Shown piece after piece: positions 7,916 to 17,141 of a stretch of 64,000 nucleotides of DNA. Source of the DNA: Collinsella intestinalis DSM 13280 (GTDB taxonomy: Bacteria; Actinomycetota; Coriobacteriia; Coriobacteriales; Coriobacteriaceae); the NCBI RefSeq assembly GCF_000156175.1, contig NZ_GG692710.1, positions 651,961 through 715,960 on the forward strand. The letters run 5' to 3'. Under the pieces are notes generated by a model, which saw only the letters and a program-made list of their open reading frames with translations, made no database searches and had not been told where the DNA came from. Made by a program: the position numbers and the translations under genes. The first letter of the stretch is position 1. Every line of letters begins with the position of its first letter.

Positions 7916-9721
7916 ATGTCACAGAGAAACGTCCAAAAGCTCGAGAAACCAGCCGTGAAACGCACGCTGCGCCGCTTTTGGGAGGTCACGCGCATGGTAC
8001 CCGGCGCGGCATTCCTCGCTGTGTTCACCTCCGTCGCCTACGTGGCACTGCTCATCTTCGTGAACACCTGGGTGATGGGCCTCATCGTGGACCGCGTGCA
8101 GGCGGCGCCCGTGCCCGCCGATAAGGTGTGGGAGGTCTTCGGCCCCTACATCCTGGCGCTGCTGCTGGTGAACCTCGTCGGCCAGATCTGTTCCAAGTTG
8201 CAGGACTACGCCGTCTACAAGTTGCAGATCAACGGCAACTACCATCTCGCGCGCCTGTGCTTCGACACGCTCTCCAACCAGTCGATGACATTCCACACGA
8301 GCCGTTTCGGCGGCGCATTGGTGAGCCAGACGAGCAAGTTCATGAGCGGCTACACCCAGATGGTCGACGTCGTGGTCTACTCGCTCATCCCCACCATCGC
8401 AAGCACCGCCTGCACGTTCATCGCGCTCGCGCCGGCCGTACCCGCCTATGCCGCGGCACTCGCCGTGATGCTCGTGATATACGTGATCGTGGCCACGCGC
8501 ATGTACCAGCGCATCCTGCCGCTCTCCGCCGCCACCGCCAAGGCGCAGAACCGCCTCTCCGGCGTGCTGTCCGACGCGGTAACGAACATCCTGGCCGTCA
8601 AGACCTGCGGACGCGAGGACTTCGAGAAGGAGCTTTTCGACGAAGCGGACCTCGCCGCCATGCGGGCGGAGAGCCGCTCCATGCGCGCCACCATGCAGCG
8701 CGGCTTCACCACGAGCGGCATCATCACCGTGATCATGCTCATCGTGTCTATTTTCGTGGCGGGCGGCAACGCCTGGTTCGGCATCTCGGGCGGCATGCTC
8801 GTCATGATGTTCTCCTACACCTATCAGCTCTCCATGCGCTTCAACTACATCAACTCGATGATGCAACGCATGAACCGCGCCATCGGCGACGCGAGCGAAA
8901 TGGCCCGCATCCTTGACGAACCCCGACTTGTGGAGGATGCGCCCGGCGCCCCGGACCTCGTGGTGACCGAGGGTTCGATCGATTTCGACCACCTCGGCTT
9001 CGCCTACGCCGACGCCGCCGAGGGCGACCGCGTCTTCACCGACCTCAACCTGCATATCCCGGCCGGTCAGCGCGTGGGCCTCGTTGGTCGCTCGGGTTCG
9101 GGTAAAACCACCCTCACCAAGCTGCTGCTGCGCCTTTCCGACGTGCAGGACGGGCATGTGCGCGTGGACGGCCAGGACATCTCCACCTGCACCCAGCAGA
9201 GCCTGCGCCGGCAGATCGCCTACGTTCCGCAGGAAGCGCTGTTGTTCCACCGTTCCATCCGCGAGAACATAGCCTATGGCCGCCCCGGCGCCTCCGAGGA
9301 GGAGATCCGCCGTGCCGCCGAGCTTGCCAACGCGCTCGAGTTCATCGATCGCCTGCCCAGCGGCCTTGATACGCTCGTGGGTGAGCGCGGCGTGAAACTC
9401 TCCGGCGGCCAGCGTCAGCGCGTGGCCATCGCCCGCGCCATCCTCACCGACGCACCGATCCTGGTGCTCGACGAGGCCACAAGCGCATTGGACTCCGAGA
9501 GCGAGGCGCTGGTGCAGGATGCACTCGAGAACCTCATGCGCGGACGCACGTCCATCGTCGTGGCGCACCGCCTGTCCACCGTGGCAGCGCTCGACCGCAT
9601 AGTCGTGCTCGCCGACGGCGAGATTGTCGAGGATGGCACGCACACCGAGCTTGCCGAGGCCGAAGGAGAATACGCCGCCCTCTGGAACCGCCAAACCGGC
9701 GCGTTTTTGGACGGGGAATAA
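7916..9721 (+). CDS. ABC transporter, fused permease and ATPase (exporter type)
   Basis: 601 residues, a complete half-transporter that would work as a dimer in the membrane. Residues about 1-330 contain six membrane segments of the type-1 exporter fold (for example GAAFLAVFTSVAYVALLIFV). The ATPase half has Walker A GRSGSGKTT near residue 390, signature [16 protein letters not shown] near 495 and Walker [13 protein letters not shown], plus the H-loop VAHRLST. Ribosome site AAGGAG precedes the ATG. It is monocistronic and divergent from an XRE regulator, with a MerR-like promoter dyad upstream. Substrate is unknown; drug, peptide or lipid export are all possible. Confidence 0.92.
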   Translation: MSQRNVQKLEKPAVKRTLRRFWEVTRMVPGAAFLAVFTSVAYVALLIFVNTWVMGLIVDRVQAAPVPADKVWEVFGPYILALLLVNLVGQICSKLQDYAVYKLQINGNYHLARLCFDTLSNQSMTFHTSRFGGALVSQTSKFMSGYTQMVDVVVYSLIPTIASTACTFIALAPAVPAYAAALAVMLVIYVIVATRMYQRILPLSAATAKAQNRLSGVLSDAVTNILAVKTCGREDFEKELFDEADLAAMRAESRSMRATMQRGFTTSGIITVIMLIVSIFVAGGNAWFGISGGMLVMMFSYTYQLSMRFNYINSMMQRMNRAIGDASEMARILDEPRLVEDAPGAPDLVVTEGSIDFDHLGFAYADAAEGDRVFTDLNLHIPAGQRVGLVGRSGSGKTTLTKLLLRLSDVQDGHVRVDGQDISTCTQQSLRRQIAYVPQEALLFHRSIRENIAYGRPGASEEEIRRAAELANALEFIDRLPSGLDTLVGERGVKLSGGQRQRVAIARAILTDAPILVLDEATSALDSESEALVQDALENLMRGRTSIVVAHRLSTVAALDRIVVLADGEIVEDGTHTELAEAEGEYAALWNRQTGAFLDGE

Positions 9722-10001
9722 GCCGGACGAAGAAGCTGTGGCAGGGCAAGCCGGGCTGAAAAACGGGGGGGCGCGAAGTCGCAATGAGGCATATCCTGCT
9801 GGAATGTCACTCACCAAGCTGCGACGAACCCCCTCGCCCGAGGAAGAGAGCTTTTTCGTACTCATTTTGAGATTAGTCAGATACACGCGATCGGAGACCA
9901 ACTGCGACCTGCAGTTTTGTTGGACCAAACACCTGCACTACTTCATCCTCTTTAAAAACGATACGAAAAACCTCAACTTCTCAGCGCAAGCGCGACTCGC
10001 G

Positions 10002-10877
10002 TTACCCCGCGAGCCCGCGCAGGTAGGCGATCTCACCCGCATAACCCGCGAGGTCGTCATGCGGGGTTTCCAAAATAAAGGGCAGTTCGCACAGGGCGGG
10101 ATGCGTCACGATGGCGCGCAAAACGTGCTCGCCGCCACCGAGCTCGGGATTGCCCAGGTATCCCCCGCCGATCACCTCATGGCGGTCCTTATGCGAGCCA
10201 CGCGGGTTCTTGGAGTCGTTGATATGGACCGCCTGCAAGCGCTCGAGACCCACAACGCGGTCGAATTCGGCCATAACGCCATCCAGGTCATCCACGATGT
10301 CGTACCCACCGTCGGAGATGTGGCAGGTGTCCAGGCACACACCGAGCATATCGGTGCCGGCAAGCTCGGGACGGCGTGAAGCCACACCCTCGATGATGCG
10401 TGCCAGCTCCTCGAAAGTGCGGCCCACCTCGGTGCCCTTGCCGGCCATCGTCTCGAGCAGCACGCACGTGCGCTGACCCTCAAACATCACCTGGCACAAG
10501 GCATCGACAATGAGCTCGATGCCGGCATCGACCCCCTGACCCACATGTGCGCCAGGATGGAAATTGTAGAGTTGCCCGGGCAGCGCCTCCATGCGCTGCA
10601 GGTCCTCGGCCATGGCCTCGAGCGCGAACTCGCGCGCCCGTTCCTTGGCGGAACAGGGGTTGTACGTATAGGGTGCATGCGCCACTAGGCGTCCAAACCC
10701 ATCTTCGTCCAAGATTCGCCGCAGACCCGCCACGTCATCGAGATCGAGCGGCTTGGCGTTCCCGCCGCGCGGATTGCGTGTGAAGAACGCAAAGGTATTT
10801 GCGCCAATGGAGCGAGCGGTCTCGCCCATAGCGGCATAGCCCTTGGTAGTGGACAGATGACAACCGATGGTCAGCAT
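10002..10877 (-). CDS. nfo: Endonuclease IV (AP endonuclease)
   Basis: 291 residues, the normal size for Nfo. This zinc enzyme cuts DNA 5' of abasic sites in base-excision repair. Visible family blocks are [13 protein letters not shown] at the N terminus, [22 protein letters not shown] (metal His), [14 protein letters not shown] (metal Glu), [14 protein letters not shown] (Asp, His), [18 protein letters not shown] and FILETP near the end. I chose ATG 10877 because a perfect GGAGGT sits just upstream; an in-frame ATG at 10895 lacks one. The gene follows a 280-base gap after the ABC exporter that holds no recognised gene. Confidence 0.96.
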   Translation of the reverse strand: MLTIGCHLSTTKGYAAMGETARSIGANTFAFFTRNPRGGNAKPLDLDDVAGLRRILDEDGFGRLVAHAPYTYNPCSAKERAREFALEAMAEDLQRMEALPGQLYNFHPGAHVGQGVDAGIELIVDALCQVMFEGQRTCVLLETMAGKGTEVGRTFEELARIIEGVASRRPELAGTDMLGVCLDTCHISDGGYDIVDDLDGVMAEFDRVVGLERLQAVHINDSKNPRGSHKDRHEVIGGGYLGNPELGGGEHVLRAIVTHPALCELPFILETPHDDLAGYAGEIAYLRGLAG

Positions 10878-10928
10878 GGGACCTCCGAAATACATGGGCC
10901 GCGCGCGGCGCGCAGTCGAAACACCTTG

Positions 10929-11438
10929 CTACTCTACGGCCTCGAGCTCGGCAAGCTCACCGGCGGGAAGCTCGACGGTCTCCTCGCCGCGCACGAGCAC
11001 GACAGCCGCGACCTTGGGGGCGTCGGTCCCGCTGACCATAAACTGATGCAAGACAAAGTCCATCGTCGCCGGCGTGTCCTCATCGGGCTGGGCCATAGTC
11101 AGCGTGAGCACGCCGTCGGCAAATTCGACGCTCTCGACCGCGGGCTCCGGAATCGACGAACCGGCGACCTGGACCTGCACCGTGCCATCCTCATGCTGCA
11201 TCCAGCACTCACCGGGCATTGCCGCGCCATCCTGGCCCGCGACGTTCATGAAGGGGGCTTCGGGGTCGAGCGCAGCCTCCCAAGCAACGGCGGCGACAGG
11301 ATCCGAGTGGGCTGAGCCTGCGCCGGCGGAACCGGAAGGCGCAGAGCCTGCGGGGCCTCCGGCGCCGCAACCGGCGAGCAGAAGCGTCGCCGCAGCGGCG
11401 ATCAGGGAGCGACGGGTGATGCGGGCATCGAATTTCAT
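10929..11438 (-). CDS. Small lipoprotein of unknown function
   Basis: 169 residues. It starts MKFDARITRRSLIAAAATLLLAGC (given here as landmark): twin Arg, a hydrophobic core and the lipobox LLAGC, so it is a lipoprotein, possibly exported by the Tat route because of the RR pair. A Gly/Ser/Ala linker follows, then about 120 residues of mostly beta-type sequence with no recognised motif. I chose ATG 11438, preceded by GAAAGGACACCC, over the longer frame. It lies 51 bases upstream of nfo on the same strand, but nothing suggests a shared function. Confidence 0.78.
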   Translation of the reverse strand: MKFDARITRRSLIAAAATLLLAGCGAGGPAGSAPSGSAGAGSAHSDPVAAVAWEAALDPEAPFMNVAGQDGAAMPGECWMQHEDGTVQVQVAGSSIPEPAVESVEFADGVLTLTMAQPDEDTPATMDFVLHQFMVSGTDAPKVAAVVLVRGEETVELPAGELAELEAVE

Positions 11439-11647
11439 GGGTGTCCTTTCGACGTCGAACAGCCTCCCGATTGTCCTCGATTGCATCCTCGCGGACCGAT
11501 TCTCCTCAATCAACACACCAGCCGCTCATGTAAAACCGAAGCCCATGCCGCTCGTCCGAGATTTTGCCCCGCTCATAGGGTGGACGGGATTCTTCAGGAC
11601 GAGCGACGGCATCGACCCAACGCGGCCGGGCGTCACCATGAAACAGG

Positions 11648-12313
11648 CTACCCCTCGGCAAGACGCACCCCGAGCAACTGAACGAGATCGAGCGCCTGAT
11701 CTGCACCGACCACGAGGCCGCGCAGCTCTCGGTAATCGCTCGACAGGACAGGCGCCGAGAACGTGCAGTCAGACACATCGATGCCGGCAAGTGGGGTGCC
11801 GAACACATCGATCCTCGTGAGATCGCACGCATCCCAGCGCACGTTCTTGAGCTTCGCCCGCTGCAACGCCGCTTCACGCAGCCTGCACCCATCGAGCGAG
11901 AAGTGGTCGATCGACGTCTCAGACAGGTTCGCGTACGAGAGGTCTGTGGAGACGGCGCAAACCCAGGCGATCCTCGCCTGGAGCAGGCTCAAGCCCGGTG
12001 CGGAGCAATCGCGCAGGTCCACACGGTTGAGCCACGCCTTGTCCATCACGCAACCGATGAACCGGCAGTTCTCGAGCACGACGTCGCGAAACGTGCATTC
12101 ACTCAGGTCAACCTGCTCGAAAAGGCAATCGCGAAAGACCGCGTGCTCAAAGGTCGCCGCGTTCGCGCATTCATACGCGAGCTCCACGTCCTCGACCAGC
12201 ACGTGCGAGATATAGCCGTCCCCCTCGGCGAACACCGCGAGCAGTTCATCGCTTCCCACGCGATGAGCTGTCTCCCCAACGCGAGCGCAGTCCGAGCCCA
12301 TCCTCGCCGCCAT
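11648..12313 (-). CDS. Pentapeptide-repeat protein
   Basis: 221 residues made mostly of degenerate A(D/N)LXX-type pentapeptides, for example FRDCLFEQVDLSECTF, NCRFIGCVMDKAWL and DLSYANLSETSIDHF. These form a right-handed quadrilateral beta helix; members include DNA-mimicking gyrase protectors such as Qnr and MfpA, but many have unknown roles. ATG 12313 follows a G-rich ribosome site (GGGGAGGGGGGGG). This start lies inside the 3' end of the oxidoreductase gene, a 68-base overlap in another frame, so translation may be coupled or the true start may be ATG 12301. The function is not decided by sequence. Confidence 0.85.
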   Translation of the reverse strand: MAARMGSDCARVGETAHRVGSDELLAVFAEGDGYISHVLVEDVELAYECANAATFEHAVFRDCLFEQVDLSECTFRDVVLENCRFIGCVMDKAWLNRVDLRDCSAPGLSLLQARIAWVCAVSTDLSYANLSETSIDHFSLDGCRLREAALQRAKLKNVRWDACDLTRIDVFGTPLAGIDVSDCTFSAPVLSSDYRELRGLVVGADQALDLVQLLGVRLAEG

Positions 12314-13367
12314 CGCTACCCCCCCCTCCCCCGACGCGTTCGCGTGGCTCGTGCCACGCCGCCCGCGCCGCATCGATGATGCGGGCAGTGCGAACCGTCG
12401 ACGACAGCGGCATAATCGGGCTCTCGCTCTCGCCCCGGCGGATGAGCTCGCACGTATGGGAGATCTCATCGTAAAAATCATCGACCGCCAGGGGCGCTTC
12501 GATGCACTCCCCTGCGGTACGCGAGGAATCGGGCCCGTCGAAGCGGTGCACCGTGAAGCCCGTCGGGCGATGGAGCATCGGGATGGAAACCTCGCCGCGC
12601 TCGCACGTCACGCGGCACTCGACGCGGTACTCCCCCGCGTCCCCGGCGAAATCGAAATGCACGGGCACGCCTCCGATGCGCAGGTCCGCCTCGTCGGCGA
12701 TGTCGACCGCGGAGCCGTCCGAGGCCACCATCCACCGCGTCCGCACGTCGTCGACCTGTATCGCGCCGCCCAAGAGGTCCTCCGCCCATGCGACGCCATA
12801 GCACCCAAGGTCGTACAGCGTTCCCCCTTGAACAGGGTCGAGCAGGTAACCGCCCTCGAGGTCGCCGTAATCCAATCGATGCACGACTTCAATGCCGCGG
12901 ATCTCGCCGAGTTCGCCGGACGCGAGCAGTTCTCGCACGCGGGCCCTAACGGGCATGAAGCGGGGCTTCATCGCCTCCACAAACAGGGAGCCCGACTCAC
13001 GCGCGGCAGAAACGACCCGACCGGCCTCTTCGGCGGAGAGCACCGCCGGTTTCTCACACAGGACCGCCTTGCCCGCCCTCAGCAGCCGACAGGCCCATCG
13101 TTCGTGCATCCCATGAGGCAGGGAGAGGTAGACCGCATCGACGTCAGGATCGTCCACGAGCATCTGATGGGCGCGTTCGCCGCCATCTTCCGCGCTGACG
13201 TAGCGTCGACGTGCATCGACTGGAAACTCGGCGGCGAAGCTATCGAGGCGCACGGCACTGCGGCCGCTCAGCGCCACGAGCGACGCCCCCTCGACATGCC
13301 CCAAAGACCGCGCAAACCGACGCGCGATGCCGCCGGCGCCCATGATTCCCCAGCGCAATCCAGCCAT
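12246..13367 (-). CDS. Gfo/Idh/MocA-family NAD(P)-dependent oxidoreductase
   Basis: 373 residues. The N terminus RWGIMGAGGIARRFARSL is the Rossmann nucleotide-binding loop, followed by VDAVYLSLPHGMHERW and LCEKPAVLSAEEA, the EKP signature of the family. The C-terminal half is the alpha/beta substrate domain. ATG 13367 has GGGAGGTCCGAT upstream. The last 25 residues are low-complexity (GGGGGSDGGEDG then Ser/Arg/Gly) and extend past the usual end, over the start of the pentapeptide-repeat gene; they may result from loss of an original stop. Substrates in this family are sugars, polyols or amino sugars; none can be named here. Confidence 0.9.
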   Translation of the reverse strand: MAGLRWGIMGAGGIARRFARSLGHVEGASLVALSGRSAVRLDSFAAEFPVDARRRYVSAEDGGERAHQMLVDDPDVDAVYLSLPHGMHERWACRLLRAGKAVLCEKPAVLSAEEAGRVVSAARESGSLFVEAMKPRFMPVRARVRELLASGELGEIRGIEVVHRLDYGDLEGGYLLDPVQGGTLYDLGCYGVAWAEDLLGGAIQVDDVRTRWMVASDGSAVDIADEADLRIGGVPVHFDFAGDAGEYRVECRVTCERGEVSIPMLHRPTGFTVHRFDGPDSSRTAGECIEAPLAVDDFYDEISHTCELIRRGESESPIMPLSSTVRTARIIDAARAAWHEPRERVGGGGGSDGGEDGLGLRSRWGDSSSRGKR

Positions 13368-13497
13368 ATCGGACCTCCCATCCTCACGTTCAACCCGACA
13401 TGATACGCGCTCGTCCCGCCGCAAACGCCCAGACGGGAAAGGCGTACCATGGGATTGCAGCCGCATGCGGCTCGAAGACCATGCGAAAGGGGCAACC

Positions 13498-14451
13498 ATG
13501 ACAGATGCATCGCGCGCGGACACAACGCCATCCCGCCGGCATTCCCCCATACGTCGCGACTCGCCCATCGCCCCGTCATCGACCCTTTTCCCAGCGGCGG
13601 CCCTGTCCCTCGTTATCATCGCACTTGGCGGGTGCGCAGCATCGACCCCCATGATCGGGTCACAGGTCTCGGGCACCGCCGATCATTCGACAATGGTCAT
13701 CGTGCAAGACACCGAGGCCGAAGATGCCCCCGACCCCGAGACCACAACGCTCGAGCAAGCCGACGGGCAGGCGAAGTCCGAGCTCGACGCTGCCGTGGCG
13801 GCCGTCGAGGAAGCGGGAGCCGATATCAGCTACATCGTTCTCAACCTCGAAAACGGCCAGACCATCGAGCACAACGCCGATCGGGCATACTACAGCGCGA
13901 GCACCATCAAGGCACCGTTCTGCATCAGCCTCGTACGCGCCCAAGGCGACGCGGCACGGACGAACTACGGCGGCCTCATCACCTCGACCATCGTCAACTC
14001 GGACAACGAGGCCTATCGGACGCTTCGCGAGCGTCTGTACGGTCAATCGTTCTTTGGCGAACTCTCCGCCCAGGCGGGAGCACCGTGCGATCTTACGCAT
14101 TGGTACTGCGATTACAGCGTTCGCGATCTCGCGAACATCTGGCGCGTCTGCGCCGATTGGCTTGCGACCGACGACCCTTGTGCCCAATGGCTGCGCGACA
14201 TGCTCGGCGACACGCTCAACTCACGCGTCGACGATATCGCGGGCATCGACCAAGCCTCCACATGGTCGAAGGCGGGATGGTTTTCGGGCGAGGCGCGTTA
14301 CAACGTCACGTTCGACGGAGGCGTGGTCAATACGCCGCAGGGAAGCTACGCCATCGCCGTCGCGACCAATCGCGGTTCAGACTTCAAGAGCATCGAGAGC
14401 GTCATGAGGCCGCTCGTCTCCCTCGCCAACGCAAGGCTGTCCGAGGCGTAG
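13498..14451 (+). CDS. Secreted class A beta-lactamase-like serine hydrolase
   Basis: 317 residues with a membrane or lipoprotein-type N terminus ([17 protein letters not shown], lipobox-like LGGC). The hydrolase domain shows the three catalytic motifs of the penicillin-recognising fold: SxxK as STIK within [14 protein letters not shown] within VNSDNEAY, and KAG in place of KTG within WSKAGWFSG. The omega-loop Glu of true class A lactamases is not obvious. The start ATG 13498 follows GAAAGGGGC. Gram-positive anaerobes carry many such proteins of unknown substrate, acting on cell wall or peptide-like molecules; antibiotic resistance should not be assumed. It is divergent from the oxidoreductase gene. 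Confidence 0.87.
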   Translation: MTDASRADTTPSRRHSPIRRDSPIAPSSTLFPAAALSLVIIALGGCAASTPMIGSQVSGTADHSTMVIVQDTEAEDAPDPETTTLEQADGQAKSELDAAVAAVEEAGADISYIVLNLENGQTIEHNADRAYYSASTIKAPFCISLVRAQGDAARTNYGGLITSTIVNSDNEAYRTLRERLYGQSFFGELSAQAGAPCDLTHWYCDYSVRDLANIWRVCADWLATDDPCAQWLRDMLGDTLNSRVDDIAGIDQASTWSKAGWFSGEARYNVTFDGGVVNTPQGSYAIAVATNRGSDFKSIESVMRPLVSLANARLSEA

Positions 14452-14515
14452 GCCGTGCGCCCCGCAGACAGAACGTCAACCCTATAATGGCCCCAGCCAA
14501 ATCGAAAGGAACCAT

Positions 14516-15004
14516 GTGAAGGTCATCGTCTACACCGACGGCTCATCTCGTGGCAACCCGGGACCGGGTGGCTACGGAGCAGTCCTCAGGTACACCGCCC
14601 CCTCGGGCAAGCTGCACACGCTTGAGCTCTCCCGCGGTTACGACCGCACCACCAACAACCGCATGGAGCTGTTAGGGGTCATCTCGGCACTCGAGGCGCT
14701 CAACCGCCCCTGCGAGGTCGAGGTCCACTCGGACTCCCAGTACGTCTGCAACGCATTCAACCAGCACTGGGTCGAGGGCTGGATCCGCCGAGGGTGGAAG
14801 ACCTCGCAGAAGAAGCCCGTCAAGAACGTCGACCTTTGGAAGCGACTGCTCGCCGCCAAGGAACCCCACGACGTGACCTTTCACTGGGTGAAGGGCCACG
14901 CCGGACACGAGTTCAACGAGCGCTGCGACCAGCTCGCCACGGCGGCGGCGGATGGCGAGGGCCGCGCGTGCGACACCGGGTTCATCGAGGGCGAGTCCGA
15001 CTGA
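14516..15004 (+). CDS. rnhA: Ribonuclease HI
   Basis: 162 residues. It cleaves the RNA strand of RNA-DNA hybrids. Catalytic acids are visible in [16 protein letters not shown] (Asp), [13 protein letters not shown] (Glu), VHSDSQYV (Asp) and FNERCDQLA (Asp), with the mobile His in KGHAGHEF. The basic protrusion [16 protein letters not shown] is present. Start is GTG 14516 with AAAGGA upstream; the ATG two bases earlier is out of frame. A TATAAT lies at 14483-14488. An inverted repeat (15035-15054) follows the gene. Confidence 0.97.
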   Translation: MKVIVYTDGSSRGNPGPGGYGAVLRYTAPSGKLHTLELSRGYDRTTNNRMELLGVISALEALNRPCEVEVHSDSQYVCNAFNQHWVEGWIRRGWKTSQKKPVKNVDLWKRLLAAKEPHDVTFHWVKGHAGHEFNERCDQLATAAADGEGRACDTGFIEGESD

Positions 15005-15034
15005 CCGGCCGGCACACCACTTGACGAGAAGGAC

Positions 15035-15054
15035 GTCCCCGACAAATCGGGGAC
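15035..15054. repeat. 20-bp perfect inverted repeat, GTCCCCGA/TCGGGGAC
   Basis: Two 8-base arms around CAAA, located between rnhA and the next oxidoreductase gene. The GGGGAC core resembles the centre of the two 33-bp palindromes at 52989 and 53913, so it may be a degenerate member of the same REP-like family or simply a hairpin ending rnhA. Confidence 0.55.
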
Positions 15055-15072
15055 AGATTGAGAGGCAGCGAT

Positions 15073-16185
15073 ATGATTCGCATCGCGACCATCGGAACGA
15101 GCGGCATCACCGCGTCCATGCTCGACGCCCTGGCGAACGTGGAGGGCGCCGTCTTTGTCGGCACCCTCTCGCGCGATCGCGAGAGAGCCGCGGCCTTCAC
15201 ATCCGAGCATGGGGGGACGACCCCCTTCACCTCGCTCGATGAGCTCGCCGCAAGCGATGGGGTCGACGCGGTCTACATCGGCAGCCCCAACGCGCTCCAT
15301 CACGACCAGGCGCTCGCCTGCATCGCGGGTGGCAAGCACGTCCTTGTCGAGAAGCCCTTCTGCGCCAACCGACGAGAGGCCGTCGAGGTATTCGAGGCGG
15401 CTCGCGAGACGGGCGTCGTCGCGCTCGAGGCGATGCGTCCCTTGCACGACCCCGCCTTCCACGCCATCAAGGAGGCCCTGCCCCAAATCGGCGCCATCCG
15501 CCGCGCCACCCTTCGCTTCGGCAAGTACTCCTCCCGCCACGATGAGATTTTGGCGGGACGCCATACCAACATCTTCGACTGTGCCATGGCGTCAGGCTCC
15601 CTCATGGACATCGGCGTCTACTGCGTCGAGCCCCTCGTCGAGCTGTTCGGCGCGCCCGAACGCGTACTCGCCTCCGCCGCGCTGCTCGACGAGGACACCC
15701 GAGAACTCACGCACGGTCCAATCGACGGATCGGGCGTCATCCTCGCCTCCTACCCCGGCATGACCGCCGTCCTCGCACATTCCAAGACCACGAACGACCT
15801 CTCCGACAGCCAGATCGAGGGCGAGCTCGGCACCCTCATCGTGCACGGGATCTCCGCACCTTCCGCCATACGCGTCGAGTTGCGCTCCCATGCCGCGCGG
15901 CAGGCGGATTCCGTCGGCTACTCCTCGGCCCAGACCGTCGGCCGCGACATCGACCTCCCCACGTTCGAAAACACCATGCAACATGAGCTCGCGGACTTCG
16001 TTCAGTCTGTTGAAGAGATACGCATAGGCGGCGACTGCACCCAAGTCCCCTGCGGCACTTTCGGCAATGTCGCCCACTTCCGCGACGTGACCCTCGCCTC
16101 CCTCGACATCATGGACGAGGCGCGTCGCCAGACGGGCGTGAGCTTCCCCGCCGACCGCGAGACCACGGCCGCGTGCGAGAGCTAG
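15073..16185 (+). CDS. Gfo/Idh/MocA-family oxidoreductase
   Basis: 370 residues, a second dehydrogenase of this family. The N terminus RIATIGTSGITASML is a variant of the nucleotide loop (GTSGI rather than GxGxxG), then VDAVYIGSPNALHHDQA and VLVEKPFCANRREA supply the EKP signature. The C-terminal domain contains FDCAMASGSLMDIGVYC, typical of the family. ATG 15073 is preceded by GAGAGG at 15060-15065. The acylphosphatase gene starts 4 bases after the stop, so the two are likely cotranscribed. Substrate unknown. Confidence 0.9.
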   Translation: MIRIATIGTSGITASMLDALANVEGAVFVGTLSRDRERAAAFTSEHGGTTPFTSLDELAASDGVDAVYIGSPNALHHDQALACIAGGKHVLVEKPFCANRREAVEVFEAARETGVVALEAMRPLHDPAFHAIKEALPQIGAIRRATLRFGKYSSRHDEILAGRHTNIFDCAMASGSLMDIGVYCVEPLVELFGAPERVLASAALLDEDTRELTHGPIDGSGVILASYPGMTAVLAHSKTTNDLSDSQIEGELGTLIVHGISAPSAIRVELRSHAARQADSVGYSSAQTVGRDIDLPTFENTMQHELADFVQSVEEIRIGGDCTQVPCGTFGNVAHFRDVTLASLDIMDEARRQTGVSFPADRETTAACES

Positions 16186-16189
16186 CACC

Positions 16190-16609
16190 ATGGGCATTTT
16201 CGAACGCATGATGGAGTACGCCCGTCAGTTCGAGCGGGAATCCGGCATTCCGGAAGAAGATGTCGAACGATCGGGACGCATAAGCCCCTGCGAGGCCGAG
16301 CTCATCTCCAAACTCTCCACGACAGAAGGAGCCGTCCGACTCGCCCTACTGTTCAGCGGTTCGGTCCAAGGGGTCGGGTTCCGCTGGACCAACCAGGAGC
16401 TCGCCCGTGATCGCAACCTCACCGGATGGGTGCGCAACCTGCCCGATGGAACGGTCGATATGGAGATCCAGGGCGCCGCCAAGTCGATTGCCGCGCACCT
16501 CGAGCGCCTGCATGCGTACTACAGGCGCTTCGGAAACCGCATCTGGCTCGAATCCTTCGACGAACTTCCCCGCGTCGAGGGGGAGAACGACTTCGAGGTC
16601 CGCTTCTGA
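16190..16609 (+). CDS. Acylphosphatase with N-terminal extension
   Basis: 139 residues, against about 90 for a typical acylphosphatase. The C-terminal 90 residues contain the active-site signature FSGSVQGVGFRW (substrate-binding Arg) and GWVRNLPDGTVDMEIQG (catalytic Asn). The enzyme hydrolyses acyl phosphates such as carbamoyl and acetyl phosphate in the cytosol. The first 45 residues, MGIFERMMEYARQFERE onward, are acidic and helical with no recognised domain. The gene lies 4 bases after the oxidoreductase gene, implying cotranscription, though no metabolic link between the two is known to me. Confidence 0.92.
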   Translation: MGIFERMMEYARQFERESGIPEEDVERSGRISPCEAELISKLSTTEGAVRLALLFSGSVQGVGFRWTNQELARDRNLTGWVRNLPDGTVDMEIQGAAKSIAAHLERLHAYYRRFGNRIWLESFDELPRVEGENDFEVRF

Positions 16610-16694
16610 CCGTGCGCTGAAACGACCCTCATAAGGAATCATTTACGGAAATTGGCGTGCGCTCCTTGCCATGCTGCTCACCTTCTGCTCAAAT

Positions 16695-16711
16695 GTTACT
16701 TAGTTAGTAAC
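16695..16711. promoter_or_regulatory. Probable Fur-family operator
   Basis: GTTACT-TAGTT-AGTAAC. Read as a 7-1-7 site it is TTACTTA-G-TTAGTAA with one mismatch, the layout of Fur, PerR and Zur boxes. It sits 14 bases before the start of the Fur-family gene, as expected for autoregulation. Confidence 0.55.
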
Positions 16712-16724
16712 GAACGGAGAAACC

Positions 16725-17141
16725 ATGAGCACATCGGCACCCGACCAGCCCGTCACACGCCGCAACACGCGTCAGCGCCAACTCGTGCTCGATGCCGTGC
16801 GTTCGCGCTGCGACCACCCCACGGCGGAGGACATCTACCTGCAAGTCCGCGAGACCGACGAGCGTGTGAGCCGAGGGACCGTCTACCGCAACCTCAACCT
16901 CCTCACCGAGGCGGGCGTCATCACCACGGTGAAGACCCCGGGCACCACCCGCTTCGATTGGCGCTGCGACGGCCACGCCCATGTCGTGTGCCGAGCATGC
17001 GGCGCCGTGGCGGACATCGCCCTGCCCCACGACCAGGCGCTCGACGCACGGGCAGCCGAAGAATCATCCTATGCGCAAGTCTGTCACAGTTTGATTTTCG
17101 AAGGCACCTGCCCGGCCTGCCAGCGCGCAGCCCAAAGCTAG
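16725..17141 (+). CDS. Fur-family metal- or peroxide-responsive repressor
   Basis: 138 residues. The winged helix is TRRNTRQRQLVLDAV through DERVSRGTVYRNLNLLTEAG, the family's DNA-reading segment. The dimer domain has HAHVVCRACGAVADI and TCPACQ, two CxxC pairs that bind structural zinc. The regulatory metal ligands cannot be sorted between Fur, PerR and Zur by eye; length and sequence fit PerR-like proteins of anaerobes. The gene's own promoter holds a 7-1-7 palindrome (16695-16711). Its stop overlaps that of the convergent HAD gene in a shared CTAG. Confidence 0.93.
   Translation: MSTSAPDQPVTRRNTRQRQLVLDAVRSRCDHPTAEDIYLQVRETDERVSRGTVYRNLNLLTEAGVITTVKTPGTTRFDWRCDGHAHVVCRACGAVADIALPHDQALDARAAEESSYAQVCHSLIFEGTCPACQRAAQS

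Noticed and set aside
7919-9928. Minus-strand open frame of 669 codons opposite the ABC exporter
   Set aside because: His/Gly/Glu-rich antisense translation with no motif; the exporter is clear on the other strand.
13498-14451. Antibiotic-resistance beta-lactamase
   Set aside because: The three fold motifs are present but KAG replaces KTG and the omega-loop Glu is not visible; general serine hydrolase is the safer call.
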